This document shows, piece by piece, positions 16,643 to 24,809 of a DNA stretch of 64,000 nucleotides (the first letter of the stretch is position 1; each line of letters begins with the position of its first letter). The notes below the pieces were generated by a model. It had not been told where the DNA came from. It made no database searches and worked only from the letters and a program-made list of their open reading frames with translations. Source of the stretch: Saccharothrix longispora (GTDB lineage: Bacteria; Actinomycetota; Actinomycetes; Mycobacteriales; Pseudonocardiaceae); NCBI RefSeq assembly GCF_030852425.1, contig NZ_NSDM01000008.1, positions 124,001 through 188,000 of the forward strand, read 5' to 3'. The position numbers and the translations under genes are program-made.

Positions 16643-17841
16643 TGGCCTACTTCGACCACGCCGCCACGACCCCCATGCTCCCGGGGGCGATCGAGGCGAT
16701 GACGAGGGCGTTGTCCACCCCGGGCAACGCCTCGTCGCTGCACACCTCCGGGCGGCGGGCCCGGCGCGCGGTCGAGGAGGCGCGGGAGGACATCGCCGAC
16801 GCCCTCGGCGCGCGCCCCTCCGAGGTGATCTTCACCAGTGGCGGCACGGAGAGCGACAACCTCGCCGTGAAGGGCGTCTACTGGTCCCGCCGCACGGACC
16901 GCCGCAGGCGCGTGGTCGCCTCGTCCGTCGAGCACCACGCCGTGCTGGACGCGGTGCAGTGGCTGGTCGAGCACGAGGGCGCCGACGTCACGTGGCTCGA
17001 ACCCGACGGCCTCGGCCGCGTCCGGCCCGAGGTGCTGGCCGACGCGCTGGGCGACGACGTCGCCCTGGTCACCGCGATGTGGGCGAACAACGAGGTCGGC
17101 ACCGTCAACCCGGTGCGCGAGCTGGCCGCGCTGTGCGCCGCCGCCGGCGTGCCGTTCCACACCGACGCCGTGCAGGCGGTCGGCGCGGTGCCCGTGGACT
17201 TCGCGGCGTCCGGCGCCTCCGCCCTCACCCTCTCCGGCCACAAGGTCGGCGGCCCCTACGGCGTGGGCGTGCTGCTGCTGGGCCGGGACGTCCCCACCAC
17301 GCCGGTGCTGCACGGCGGCGGGCAGGAGCGCGACGTGCGCTCCGGCACGCTCGACGTGCCCGCGATCGTGGGCCTGGCGGCGGCGGTGCGGCACGCGGTC
17401 GAGCACCGCGAGGAGGCGGCCGCGAGGTTGTCCGCGCTGCGCGACGAGCTGGTCGCCGAGGTGCGCCGGGTGGTGCCGGACGTGGCGGTGAACGGCGACC
17501 CGGTGCACCGGCTGCCCGGCAACGCCCACCTGACCTTCCCCGGCTGCGAGGGCGACAGCCTGCTGATGCTGCTCGACGCCAAGGGCGTGGAGTGCTCCAC
17601 CGGTTCGGCGTGCACCGCGGGCGTGGCGCAGCCCAGCCACGTGCTGCTGGCGATGGGTGTGGACCCGGTGGCGGCGCGCGGCTCGCTGCGCTTCTCGCTG
17701 GGGCACACGTCCACGGCGGCCGAGGTGCGCGAGCTGGTCGACGTGATCGGCCCGGTCGTCGACCGCGCCCGCACCGCGGGCATCGCGGGCCTGAAGCGGC
17801 TCGCGGGCAGGACCCGGGGCCACAGGACAGCGGAGGTGTGA
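16642..17841 (+). CDS. Cysteine desulfurase (IscS/NifS family)
   Basis: A 399-residue PLP enzyme that takes sulfur from cysteine as a persulfide. It begins [12 protein letters not shown], has [14 protein letters not shown] for the cofactor phosphate, EHHAVLD with the PLP-stacking His, the PLP lysine in [12 protein letters not shown], and the catalytic loop cysteine in [15 protein letters not shown] 16642 overlaps the MFS stop. mnmA follows 5 bases after its stop, so the sulfur probably feeds tRNA 2-thiolation, as with Rv3025c/Rv3024c. It may also serve Fe-S or other thio-products. Length and motifs are complete. Confidence 0.95.
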   Translation: MAYFDHAATTPMLPGAIEAMTRALSTPGNASSLHTSGRRARRAVEEAREDIADALGARPSEVIFTSGGTESDNLAVKGVYWSRRTDRRRRVVASSVEHHAVLDAVQWLVEHEGADVTWLEPDGLGRVRPEVLADALGDDVALVTAMWANNEVGTVNPVRELAALCAAAGVPFHTDAVQAVGAVPVDFAASGASALTLSGHKVGGPYGVGVLLLGRDVPTTPVLHGGGQERDVRSGTLDVPAIVGLAAAVRHAVEHREEAAARLSALRDELVAEVRRVVPDVAVNGDPVHRLPGNAHLTFPGCEGDSLLMLLDAKGVECSTGSACTAGVAQPSHVLLAMGVDPVAARGSLRFSLGHTSTAAEVRELVDVIGPVVDRARTAGIAGLKRLAGRTRGHRTAEV

Positions 17842-17846
17842 CGGGG

Positions 17847-18929
17847 ATGCGGGTGCTGGCGGCGATGAGCGGCGGTGTGGATTCCGCCGTGGCCGCGGCG
17901 CGTGCGGTGGAGGCCGGGCACGACGTGACCGGCGTGCACCTGGCGCTGTCCGCGAAGCCGGGCACGCTGCGCACCGGCGCGCGCGGCTGCTGCACGGTCG
18001 AGGACGCCCGGGACGCGCGGCGCGCGGCGGACGTGCTCGGCATCCCGTTCTACGTCTGGGACTTCGCGGAGCGGTTCACCGAGGACGTGGTGGACGACTT
18101 CGTCGCCGAGTACGCGGCGGGCCGCACGCCCAACCCGTGCCTGCGGTGCAACGAGAAGATCAAGTTCGAGGCGCTGCTGGACAAGGCGGTCGCGCTCGGC
18201 TTCGACGCGGTGTGCACCGGCCACTACGCGCGGCTGTCCGCGGTGGGCGGCGAGGTGGAGCTGCGCCGGTCCGCCGACGACGGCAAGGACCAGTCCTACG
18301 TGCTGGCGTCGCTGACCCGCGAGCAGCTGTCGCACGCGCTGTTCCCGCTCGGCGGTTCGACCAAGACCGAGGTGCGCGCCGAGGCAGCCGCGCGCGGGTT
18401 GCAGGTCGCCGAGAAGCCCGACAGCCACGACATCTGCTTCATCCCCGACGGCGACACCCGCGGCTTCCTCACCCGCAAGCTCGGCGAGCAGCCCGGCGTG
18501 CTGGTGGACGACGAGACCGGCGCGGTGCTCGGCCGGCACGTCGGCGTGCACGAGTTCACCGTCGGCCAGCGCAAGGGCCTCGGCATCGACGCGCCGGCGC
18601 CGGACGGCAGGCCGCGGTACGTGCTGTCGCTGGAGCCCGTGAGCGGCACCGTGCGGGTCGGTTCGGCGGAGAGGCTCCAGGTCACCGAGATCGTGGCGAC
18701 GCGGCCCGTGACGCGGGCGCGGTTCGACGGCCCGGTGGAGTGCGTGGCGCAGGTGCGCGCGCACGGCGGCCTCGCGCCCGCGGTCGCGGAAATCGTCGAC
18801 GGCGAGTTGGTGGTCCGCCTGCGGGAGCCGCTGAGCGGCGTCGCCCCTGGTCAGGCCGTCGCGGTGTACCGGGAGGACGCCGCGGGCGACCTCGTGCTGG
18901 CGAGCGCGACCATCAGGTCGACGCGCTGA
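17847..18929 (+). CDS. mnmA: tRNA-specific 2-thiouridylase MnmA
   Basis: A 360-residue MnmA. It activates U34 of Glu/Gln/Lys tRNAs with ATP and inserts sulfur. The PP-loop is [13 protein letters not shown] at the N-terminus, the first catalytic cysteine lies in [12 protein letters not shown], and the second in [12 protein letters not shown]. The C-terminal beta-barrel includes [16 protein letters not shown] and YVLSLEP. ATG 17847 is 5 bases past the cysteine desulfurase stop, with an AGGT ribosome site. The insertion [20 protein letters not shown] replaces the usual short loop after the PP-loop helix, as in other actinobacteria. Confidence 0.96.
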   Translation: MRVLAAMSGGVDSAVAAARAVEAGHDVTGVHLALSAKPGTLRTGARGCCTVEDARDARRAADVLGIPFYVWDFAERFTEDVVDDFVAEYAAGRTPNPCLRCNEKIKFEALLDKAVALGFDAVCTGHYARLSAVGGEVELRRSADDGKDQSYVLASLTREQLSHALFPLGGSTKTEVRAEAAARGLQVAEKPDSHDICFIPDGDTRGFLTRKLGEQPGVLVDDETGAVLGRHVGVHEFTVGQRKGLGIDAPAPDGRPRYVLSLEPVSGTVRVGSAERLQVTEIVATRPVTRARFDGPVECVAQVRAHGGLAPAVAEIVDGELVVRLREPLSGVAPGQAVAVYREDAAGDLVLASATIRSTR

Positions 18930-18968
18930 GCCGGGGATTTTGTCGGTGCGATTTGGGACACTGGTCGG

Positions 18969-19319
18969 GTGTCGCATGACAACGCACGACGACGCCAGTC
19001 GCTGGCGGACGTCGAACAACGGGTCGGTGTGCTGGGGAGCAAGGTCGACCACCCGTCCGCGCAGCGCCTCACGGTCGAGCAGCACGAGCGGCTGAGGGCC
19101 GAGGTCCGGACGGTGCAGTGGGTCGCTCGTGAACGCCGGCACCGGGTGGAGTGGGCGACCGTGCTGGCTCGCGTCGAGGCGCTGGTCGAGCGGGTCGACC
19201 GGATGGTGCCGGTGGTCGAGGTCGACGTGCCGGCTCAGGCGCGGGGAGCGGGGCCCAGGGTCGCGCGTCCGCGCGAGGCCGACGACGTGCCGGTGTCCTG
19301 GCGGTGGCGGGAGGAGTAG
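18969..19319 (+). CDS. Small charged coiled-coil hypothetical protein
   Basis: A 116-residue protein from GTG 18969, 39 bases after mnmA. It is rich in Arg, Glu and Val, with heptad-like helices at about residues 10-80 (VEQRVGVLGSKVDH, EHERLRAEVRTVQWVA-like spacing) and no membrane segment or known domain. It could be the last gene of the MFS-desulfurase-mnmA unit or have its own promoter. A bidirectional terminator follows directly. The call rests on codon use and position. Confidence 0.55.
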   Translation: MSHDNARRRQSLADVEQRVGVLGSKVDHPSAQRLTVEQHERLRAEVRTVQWVARERRHRVEWATVLARVEALVERVDRMVPVVEVDVPAQARGAGPRVARPREADDVPVSWRWREE

Positions 19320-19322
19320 CGA

Positions 19323-19358
19323 CCCGTCCCGGCCCCCGGTGCGGGGGTCCGGGACGGG
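19323..19358. terminator. Bidirectional terminator
   Basis: CCCGTCCCGG (19323-19332) pairs with CCGGGACGGG (19349-19358), with an inner C5/G5 pair (19333-19337 with 19343-19347) and a short loop. It fills the 46-base gap between convergent genes ending at 19319 (+) and 19366 (-). Confidence 0.8.
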
Positions 19359-19365
19359 GTTCCCG

Positions 19366-20238
19366 TCAGGGCGTCCAGTCGGTGTTCGCGCCGCACAGCA
19401 CGACGCACGCCAGCTCACCCGGCACGCGCCCGGCCAGCCACGCGGCGAACGGCACGGCGGCGGCCGGTTCCACGGCCAACCGGAACTCCTCCCACAACCG
19501 GTCGCGGGCGGCCAGCAGCTCGGCGTCCGACACCAGCACCGGGCGCACGTCGTGCGCCCGCAGCACCTCGAACGGGATTTCACCCACCCGGGTGGCCCCG
19601 AGGGCGGATGCGGCCACCGAGGCGACCTCCGAGTCGACGGGCTCGCCGGCCGCCAGGGCGCGGTGCAGCGCGCAGCAGCGCTCCGGCTCGACGGCCACCG
19701 TCGGCAGCCCCGAGCCCAGTGCCGTGCCCGCCGCCAGACCACCGCCGCCGACGGCCACCGCGATGACGTCCACGTCCGGGTCGTCCTGCACGACCTCGGC
19801 CGCCACAGTGCCCTGACCAGCCACGACGTCCGGCGAGTCGTACGCCTCCAAGTAGAAGCCCGGCGTCTCGCGCGCGGCCAGCACCGCTTCCGCGTAGGTG
19901 TCCCCGTGCCGGATGAGCTTCGCGCCGGCCGCCTCGATGCGCCGCACCTTGCCCTCCGGCGCGCTCACCGGCACGAACACGGTGGCGGGCACGCCGAGCA
20001 GCCGCGCGGCCTCCGCCACGCCCAGGCCGTGGTTGCCGCCCGACGCCGTGACCACACGTTCGGGTGAACCTGCGGTGAGCAGGGCGTTCACCGCGCCGCG
20101 CAGCTTGAACGAGCCGGTGAGCTGGAGGTGTTCGAGCTTGAGGACGAGCGGCCGGCCGTCGACCTCGACGCGCCACTGGGGCGTGCGGCGGACGTGCGGT
20201 CGGATGCGGTCGGCGGCGGCGGAGACGTCGGGGTTCAT
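19366..20238 (-). CDS. PLP-dependent threonine/serine dehydratase-like enzyme
   Basis: A 290-residue fold-type II PLP enzyme. The PLP lysine is in LTGSFKLRGA, the phosphate/substrate loop in VVTASGGNHGLG, and the glycine loop that grips PLP phosphate in AVAVGGGGLAAG. The size fits catabolic serine/threonine dehydratases or serine racemase rather than the longer IlvA, because no C-terminal regulatory ACT-like domain is present. The late SGxxT-type cofactor motif is replaced by LCGANT. It likely deaminates hydroxy-amino acids to keto acids. ATG 20238 is the natural start. Confidence 0.85.
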   Translation of the reverse strand: MNPDVSAAADRIRPHVRRTPQWRVEVDGRPLVLKLEHLQLTGSFKLRGAVNALLTAGSPERVVTASGGNHGLGVAEAARLLGVPATVFVPVSAPEGKVRRIEAAGAKLIRHGDTYAEAVLAARETPGFYLEAYDSPDVVAGQGTVAAEVVQDDPDVDVIAVAVGGGGLAAGTALGSGLPTVAVEPERCCALHRALAAGEPVDSEVASVAASALGATRVGEIPFEVLRAHDVRPVLVSDAELLAARDRLWEEFRLAVEPAAAVPFAAWLAGRVPGELACVVLCGANTDWTP

Positions 20239-20253
20239 GCCACCAGGATGCGC

Positions 20254-20760
20254 TCAGCCGGTGGACCACCTGTAGGCCCAGATGACGAGCGTCACCACCC
20301 CGACGACGAAGCACAGCAGCACCACCACGAGGCCGAGCAGCACGAGCGCGTTCGTCGCCCACGACGAGTCGCGGTCCTCGGTCACCAGCAGCTCGGCGCG
20401 CAGCTGCGCGCCGGCCGCGCTCTGGAGCGCCACCAGCCGGTCGCGCGCGGTCCCCGTCGTCGCGGCGGCCTCGCCGCCCACCCAGTTCATCGCGGTCAGC
20501 CGGGCCAGCGGCGTGCGGTAGGCGCGCTCGAACGCGGCGACCTCGGCCTCGTCGCGCTCCTCGGCCAGGTAGCTCCACCGCCCGGCCTGGGCGGGGTCGC
20601 CCAGCAGCCGGTACACCCCGGCGAGGCGGTCGCGCAGGTCGAGCCGGTCCGGGTAGCTCGTCACGAGCCCGACCAGCCGCTGCCGTGCCCGCAGCACGCT
20701 CGCCAGGTCGCCCCGCTCGACCTCCTCGGCCACCCTGCGCAGCGTCCGCTCGACCGGCAT
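20254..20760 (-). CDS. DUF6584-like protein with C-terminal membrane anchor
   Basis: A 168-residue protein. Residues about 1-75 form helical, TPR-like repeats (RGDLASVLRARQRLVGLV, LRDRLAGVYRLLGDPAQAG) characteristic of the actinobacterial DUF6584 family. The middle is charged (YLAEERDEAEVAAFERAY). The C-terminus is one strong transmembrane segment, about residues 143-163. ATG 20760 (MPVERTL) fits the family; an upstream GTG at 20769 is the alternative. It lies 15 bases upstream of the dehydratase on the same strand. Molecular role unknown. Confidence 0.7.
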   Translation of the reverse strand: MPVERTLRRVAEEVERGDLASVLRARQRLVGLVTSYPDRLDLRDRLAGVYRLLGDPAQAGRWSYLAEERDEAEVAAFERAYRTPLARLTAMNWVGGEAAATTGTARDRLVALQSAAGAQLRAELLVTEDRDSSWATNALVLLGLVVVLLCFVVGVVTLVIWAYRWSTG

Positions 20761-20801
20761 GACGCACATCGTCCCAGTGGGCGCAACCGTAGGATCGCCC
20801 G

Positions 20802-21733
20802 GTGATCACGCTGTCGGTGGTGACCTCCGGCCTGGCCTGTGGCTCGGGCTCTACCTGTTGGCGCGCGACCCCCGCTAGGCCCTGCTCCGGCGCGCCTCGG
20901 TCGGGTTGCCGGCCTACGCCGCCGTGATCGCGCTCCCGCTGCCGCCGGTGGCGCTGGCCGTGCCGGCCGTGGCGTGGACCGGGGCGGTGGTGTGCCGGCT
21001 GCCCGCCCGCTACGACCGGTGGTGGCGCTGGAGCGCCGTGCCGCTGCTGGTGGCCGCCTGGTTCGCGCCCGTCGTGGTGCTCGTGCCGCTGGCCGCGTCG
21101 CTGGCGCTGTGCCTGCGCACCCGGCGCGCGCTGCTCGGCGCGGTGACCGCGCTGTTCGGCCTGAGCTGCGGCGCGCTGCCGCTCGACGTGCTGCCGAGGG
21201 CGCTGGTGGTCGCCTCGGCGGGCGTGGACCTGCTGCTGTTCGGGGTGCTCGTGGCGGTGGCGGACGCGTTCGACGAGGGCGAGGCGATCCGGGGCGACAT
21301 GCTGCGCTCGCTGCTCGCCTCGGCCGGTCTCGCGGCGGTGTTCGGCGGGCAGGTGGCGTTGTTCCTGGACGACCGGCTGGTGCCGCTGCTGTACGGCACG
21401 GTCGCCGCCGCGATCGCCGTGCAGGTGCTGGCGAACCCGCTGGCGCTGCTGGCCGACCGGGTCACCGTGCCCGCGGTGGCGGCCGGGCGGGCCGAGCTGC
21501 GCGAGGCCGTCGACTCGCTGCCGAAGCGCCCGCCGCTGGAGGTGCCGGCCGACTTCGCGAAGCTCGTCCGCCGCGCGCTGAGCCACTACGGCGACCTCGG
21601 CAAGCTCGTCGCCAGCCCGCTGGTGGACCTGCCGGTGATCGACGCCCGGCTGGCCGCGCGCGGCGCCCCGGACAACCCGCTGGAACGCGCGGCCGAGTTG
21701 AAGTCGCTGCTGCTGGAGGGCATTCCCGGTTGA
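20802..21733 (+). pseudogene. Multi-span membrane protein gene with frameshift and stop
   Basis: A well-formed frame runs from about 20843 to TGA 21733 and encodes a protein with about seven hydrophobic segments (ALPLPPVALAVPAVAW, VVASAGVDLLLFGVLVAVA and others) and a soluble C-terminus. Two lesions spoil its start. GTG 20802 opens a different frame (VITLSVVTSGLA), and one missing base near 20840 is needed to reach LWLGLYLLARDPR. Then TAG at 20876-20878 follows, before ALLRRASVGLPAYA. A shorter product from TTG 20906 (275 residues) is possible. TAGGAT lies 6 bases before GTG 20802, a leaderless-type promoter end. Function unknown. Confidence 0.65.
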
Positions 21734-21975
21734 AACCGCGTGACGGCGAATTCGGCACCAGCGACGAGTGGCGGCACTACAACGCGCTCTGCTTCTACTA
21801 CGTCGTCGGAATCCGCCCCTACAGCAGGCGCACCAAGCGCGAGGACCTCGACCCGGTCGGCCGCCGGGCGCTCGCGTGGTTCGTGGACCAGGTGCCGGAG
21901 CGGACCCTGCACAACTGGCAGAACGCGGGGGCCAGGCTGGTGGCCGAAGACCTGTCCGCGCAGGTCGCGCCCTGA
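21730..21975 (+). CDS. Small conserved-looking hypothetical protein
   Basis: An 81-residue protein probably starting at TTG 21730, which overlaps the preceding stop (TTGA) and has a GGAGGG ribosome site at 21716-21721. The sequence is rich in aromatic and charged residues (SDEWRHYNALCFYYVVGIRP, then LAWFVDQVPERTLHNWQNAG) with good codon use, unlike shadow frames. No domain is recognised. It is coupled to the damaged membrane-protein gene, so it may also be non-functional if that message is lost. Confidence 0.5.
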   Translation: MKPRDGEFGTSDEWRHYNALCFYYVVGIRPYSRRTKREDLDPVGRRALAWFVDQVPERTLHNWQNAGARLVAEDLSAQVAP

Positions 21976-22041
21976 GAACCGGCAGGAGTCGGCAGTGTTC
22001 GGCATACCGCCGGCAGTGCCCCGGGCTGCAGTGTCGACGCC

Positions 22042-22418
22042 ATGACGACCACCGCTGTGCGCAATGACGACCTGCTCCGCTTCGCGCTGAAGCTCGACGG
22101 CGTCGCCTCGGGCGCGCTGGGCCTGTCGGCCCTTGTCCTCGACGTCGACCACGGATTGCCGCGCGGCCTCGCGAGCGGGCTCGGCGTTTCCTCGTGGGTT
22201 ACGGGATCGGCGTTTTCCTGCTCGGCACGCGGCCCGTGCGGCCACTGGTCGCGGTCGTGGTGATCGGCAACCTGGTGTGGGTGGTGGACAGCCTGCTGGT
22301 CGCGTTCGCCGGCTGGTTCCCGCTGACCGGCCCCGGTCTGTTCCTGGTACTGGCCCAGGTGGCGGCCGTGGCCGGGTTCATCGCCCTCCAGGTGCTGGGT
22401 CTGCGGCGCTCGGCCTGA
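22042..22418 (+). pseudogene. Four-helix integral membrane protein, frameshifted
   Basis: ATG 22042 starts MTTTAVRNDDLLRFALKLDG, which fits a common actinobacterial membrane protein of about 125 residues. The frame breaks at the T run 22187-22189. The rest (FLVGYGIGVFLLGTRPVR through IALQVLGLRR, ending TGA 22418) continues in another frame. Adding one T restores a 125-residue, four-span protein of normal length. A separate GTG at 22194 could yield only the second half. The 3' end overlaps the convergent thioesterase by 41 bases. Either a fresh pseudogene or a base-calling error. Confidence 0.75.
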
Positions 22419-22791
22419 GCGTCCGGCTCCGGCCGCGGAACTCCGCGACCACCTCGTCGCCCCGGCGCACGGTGATGTCGTAGATGCCGCTGCGGCCGAA
22501 CCGCACCCGCTCCACCGCCTCCGCCACCAGTTCGTCGCCGGCCCGGACCGGCGCGAGGAAGTCGATCTCCGCCTGCGCCGCCACGGTCACCGCGCCGTGG
22601 CGGTTGCACGCGCAGGCGAAGGCGGTGTCGGCGAGCAGGAACACGTACCCGCCGTGCCCGATGCCGTGCCCGTTGATCATGCGTTCGGTGACCACCATGG
22701 CCACCCGGGCCGTGCCGTCGCCCAGCTCCAGCGCCCGGATGCCGAGAGCCTGCGAGGCGGGGTCGTTGGCGAGCATCTCCGCGGGGTCCAT
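22378..22791 (-). CDS. paaI: PaaI-type hotdog acyl-CoA thioesterase
   Basis: A 137-residue hotdog-fold protein. INGHGIGHGGYVFLLADTAFA is the central helix with the catalytic HGG...D pattern of PaaI, and AEIDFLAPVRAGDELVAEA is the dimer strand. PaaI hydrolyses hydroxyphenylacetyl-CoA and related thioesters as a rescue enzyme of phenylacetate breakdown. No other paa gene is in the window, so it stands alone and may act on other aryl or acyl CoAs. ATG 22791 is the clear start. The promoter region upstream holds paired GntR-like palindromes shared with the divergent methionine-synthase-like gene. Confidence 0.87.
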   Translation of the reverse strand: MDPAEMLANDPASQALGIRALELGDGTARVAMVVTERMINGHGIGHGGYVFLLADTAFACACNRHGAVTVAAQAEIDFLAPVRAGDELVAEAVERVRFGRSGIYDITVRRGDEVVAEFRGRSRTLRPSAADPAPGGR

Positions 22792-22915
22792 GGCAGCACC
22801 CTAAGGTCCGCCGGCCGGGGTGGGAGTGGTGTGAGGACGTGGGGCGCGGCACGCCCCCACACCACGGTCGTGGCGGTGTCGTCGCAACTGTCGGCACCGA
22901 CAAGGTGACGGTATG

Positions 22916-22948
22916 TGGTCTGCACCACGACGTCAATGGGTCTAGACC
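22916..22948. promoter_or_regulatory. Paired GntR/DasR-like operators
   Basis: Two palindromes, TGGTCTGCACCA (22916-22927) and GGTCTAGACC (22939-22948), have centres 22 bases apart, about two helical turns. Both resemble the TGGTCTAGACCA core bound by GntR-family regulators such as DasR; each differs from it at two positions. They lie between the divergent paaI-like and methionine-synthase-like genes. The regulator gene is not in the window. Confidence 0.45.
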
Positions 22949-23015
22949 TTTTGTGGCTCGTGCGGTGCGCACGCGGTCCTCGGGCGGGTGGTCCCGCGGC
23001 GGTCGGTGGGAGACT

Positions 23016-24032
23016 GTGCCGGTGGACGCCCTCCCCTGGACCGCCGGTACCGCCACCGGCCTCGGCTCGCTGCCCGGAACCGACCCGCTGGAAGCGTCGC
23101 GGATCGTTCTCGGCGAGCTGCCCGAACTTCCCCACCTGCCCGAACTCCCCACGCGCGGCGTCGGCGCGGACGTGATCGGCCGCACCGCCGGGCTGCTGGT
23201 CGACCTGCCCGTCGAGGTGGTCCCGTCCGGCTACCGGGTCGCCGCGCACCCCGGCCGCGACCACCGGCGTGCGGTGGACCTGATGCGCCGCGACCTCGAC
23301 GCGTTCGAGGAGGCCGCCGACCCCGCCCCGCCCCGGCTGGTCAAGGTGCAGGCCGCCGGGCCGTGGACGCTGACGGCCAACGTCGAGCTGGTGCGCGGGC
23401 ACCGCGTGCTCACCGACCGGGGCGCGCTGCGCGAGTTCACCGCGTCGCTCGTCGAAGGGCTGAACCGGCACGTCGCCGAGGTCGCCAGGCGGACCGGGGC
23501 GACGGTGCTCGTGCAGCTGGACGAACCGTCGCTGCCCGCCGTGCTGCGCGGCCTGTTGCCGACGCCGTCCAAGCTCGGCACGGTGGCCGCGGTGCCCGAA
23601 CCCGACGCGCTCGCCCTGCTCCAGGGCGTCGTCGAGGGCGTCGAGGCGGACGTGGTCCTGCACTGCTGCGCCCCGAACCCGCCGATCGGGCTGCTGCGCC
23701 GGACGGGTGCGAAGGCGGTCTCGTTCGACGTCACCGCGCTCCAGGAGTCGCTGTGGGACGAGGTCGGCGAGGCGTGGGAGGAGAAGACCCAGCTGTTCCT
23801 CGGCGTCACGCCGAGCACCGATCCGGCCTCGCCGCCGACCCTGAAGTCGCTCGCGCGGCCCGTGCTCGACCTGGTCGACCGGCTCGGCTTCCCGCGCGAC
23901 GTCCTGGGCACCCACGCCGTGCCGACGCCGACGTGCGGCCTGTCCGGGGCGAGTGCGACCTGGGCGCGGCGGGCGCTGTCGCTGACCCGCGACCTGGGCA
24001 AGGCGTTCGTGGAACCCCCCGAAACCTGGTGA
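23016..24032 (+). CDS. Cobalamin-independent methionine-synthase-like protein (MetE C-domain)
   Basis: A 338-residue protein with the UROD/MetE C-terminal TIM-barrel fold. It opens WTAGTATGLGSLPGTDPLEA, contains VKVQAAGPWTLTANVEL, VLVQLDEPSLPAVL (acidic metal/substrate region) and VVLHCCAPNPP with the His/Cys expected of the zinc-binding fold. It lacks the N-terminal half of MetE. Actinobacteria carry this gene upstream of ligA (Rv3015c in M. tuberculosis), usually as putative methionine synthase; real activity is unproven. GTG 23016 has a GGTGGGAG ribosome site. The last codons (ETW, TGA) coincide with the start of a repeat array. Confidence 0.8.
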   Translation: MPVDALPWTAGTATGLGSLPGTDPLEASRIVLGELPELPHLPELPTRGVGADVIGRTAGLLVDLPVEVVPSGYRVAAHPGRDHRRAVDLMRRDLDAFEEAADPAPPRLVKVQAAGPWTLTANVELVRGHRVLTDRGALREFTASLVEGLNRHVAEVARRTGATVLVQLDEPSLPAVLRGLLPTPSKLGTVAAVPEPDALALLQGVVEGVEADVVLHCCAPNPPIGLLRRTGAKAVSFDVTALQESLWDEVGEAWEEKTQLFLGVTPSTDPASPPTLKSLARPVLDLVDRLGFPRDVLGTHAVPTPTCGLSGASATWARRALSLTRDLGKAFVEPPETW

Positions 24033-24295
24033 CCCGCGAGTCGTAAGCCCATCCCGCGCGAGTCGTAAGTTCAGGCTCGGTGAGTCGTAGGTTCAAGTTC
24101 GGCCAACCGCGACTCGCGGGGCACGGGCTTACGACTCGCGGGGCACGGGCTTACGACTCGCGGGGCACGGACTTGCGACTCGCGGGGCACGGGCTTACGA
24201 CTCGCGGGGCACGGACTTGCGACTCGCGGGGCACGGGCTTGCGACTCGCGCGGGATGGGCTTACGACTCGCGCGGGATGGGCTTACGACTCGCGG
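24033..24295. repeat. Inverted 22-bp-period repeat array between two stop codons
   Basis: The whole gap between convergent stops is built of 22-bp units around the core CGCGAGTCGT or its complement ACGACTCGCG. Three units run forward (core A at 24039, 24061, 24083). Nine run in reverse (core A at 24112, 24134, 24156, 24178, 24200, 24222, 24244, 24266, 24288), the last truncated. Unit tails vary between GGGCACGGGCTT, GGGCACGGACTT and CGGGATGGGCTT. The ends 24034-24069 and 24260-24295 are a perfect 36-base inverted repeat, so a very stable stem could form. It may act as a bidirectional terminator or a protein-binding array. No coding sequence. Confidence 0.92.
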
Positions 24296-24799
24296 TCAGA
24301 GGTGGGTGAAGGGGGTGGCGTAGCGGAACTCGCCGCGCAGGGTGGGGACGTGGGTGGTCAGGGGGCGGGCCTGGAAGTGGGGGGCCCACTCGGGCACGGG
24401 TGGGGTGACGCCCAGGTCCGCGGCCGGGCGGAAGCCGAAGCGGGAGTAGTAGGCGGGGTCGCCCAGCAGGACCACCAGCGGTTCGCCCAGGCCGTCGGCC
24501 GCGCCCAGGACGGTGTGCACGAGGGCCTTGCCCACACCGGCGCGCTGCCGGTCCGGGCGCACGCTCAGCGGACCCAGGCCCAGCGCGGGGGCCCCGCCCA
24601 CGGTGGCGCGCGTGCACACGACGTGCCCGACCACCTCGCCGTCCAGTTCGGCCACCAGGGACAGGGCCGGAATCCAGCCGGAGTCCCGGCGCAGCTCGTC
24701 CACCAGCCACGCCTCGCCGCCCGGCCGGGCGGCGAAGGCGGCCTCGGTCACGGCCCGGATGACGTCCACGTCGGCGGGGGTCTCGCGTCGGATCAGCAC
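24296..24799 (-). CDS. GNAT N-acetyltransferase (YhbS-like)
   Basis: A 167-residue single-domain GNAT. It begins [20 protein letters not shown], has the acetyl-CoA loop [19 protein letters not shown] (Q/RxxGxG/A) and the family-typical [10 protein letters not shown] near the C-terminus, as in YhbS-like enzymes. The substrate is unknown. Its TGA at 24296-24298 directly abuts the 22-bp repeat array. On its own strand the stop is followed by CCGCGAGTCGTAAG, as after the convergent gene. The divergence point upstream is shared with LysR (10-base gap to that gene's stop). Confidence 0.87.
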   Translation of the reverse strand: MLIRRETPADVDVIRAVTEAAFAARPGGEAWLVDELRRDSGWIPALSLVAELDGEVVGHVVCTRATVGGAPALGLGPLSVRPDRQRAGVGKALVHTVLGAADGLGEPLVVLLGDPAYYSRFGFRPAADLGVTPPVPEWAPHFQARPLTTHVPTLRGEFRYATPFTHL

Positions 24800-24809
24800 G
24801 CGGCGCAGC

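Noticed and set aside
20906..21733. Intact 275-residue membrane protein starting at TTG 20906
   Set aside because: Upstream in-frame residues LWLGLYLLARDPR and a promoter-like TAGGAT before GTG 20802 show that the ancestral start is further upstream; kept as a pseudogene with possible restart.
22378..22791. Phenylacetate degradation cluster
   Set aside because: Only the PaaI-like thioesterase is present; no paaABCDE, paaK or ring-opening genes lie within the window.
24033..24295. CRISPR array
   Set aside because: Units are contiguous 22-bp repeats without unique spacers, occur in both orientations and no cas gene is nearby.
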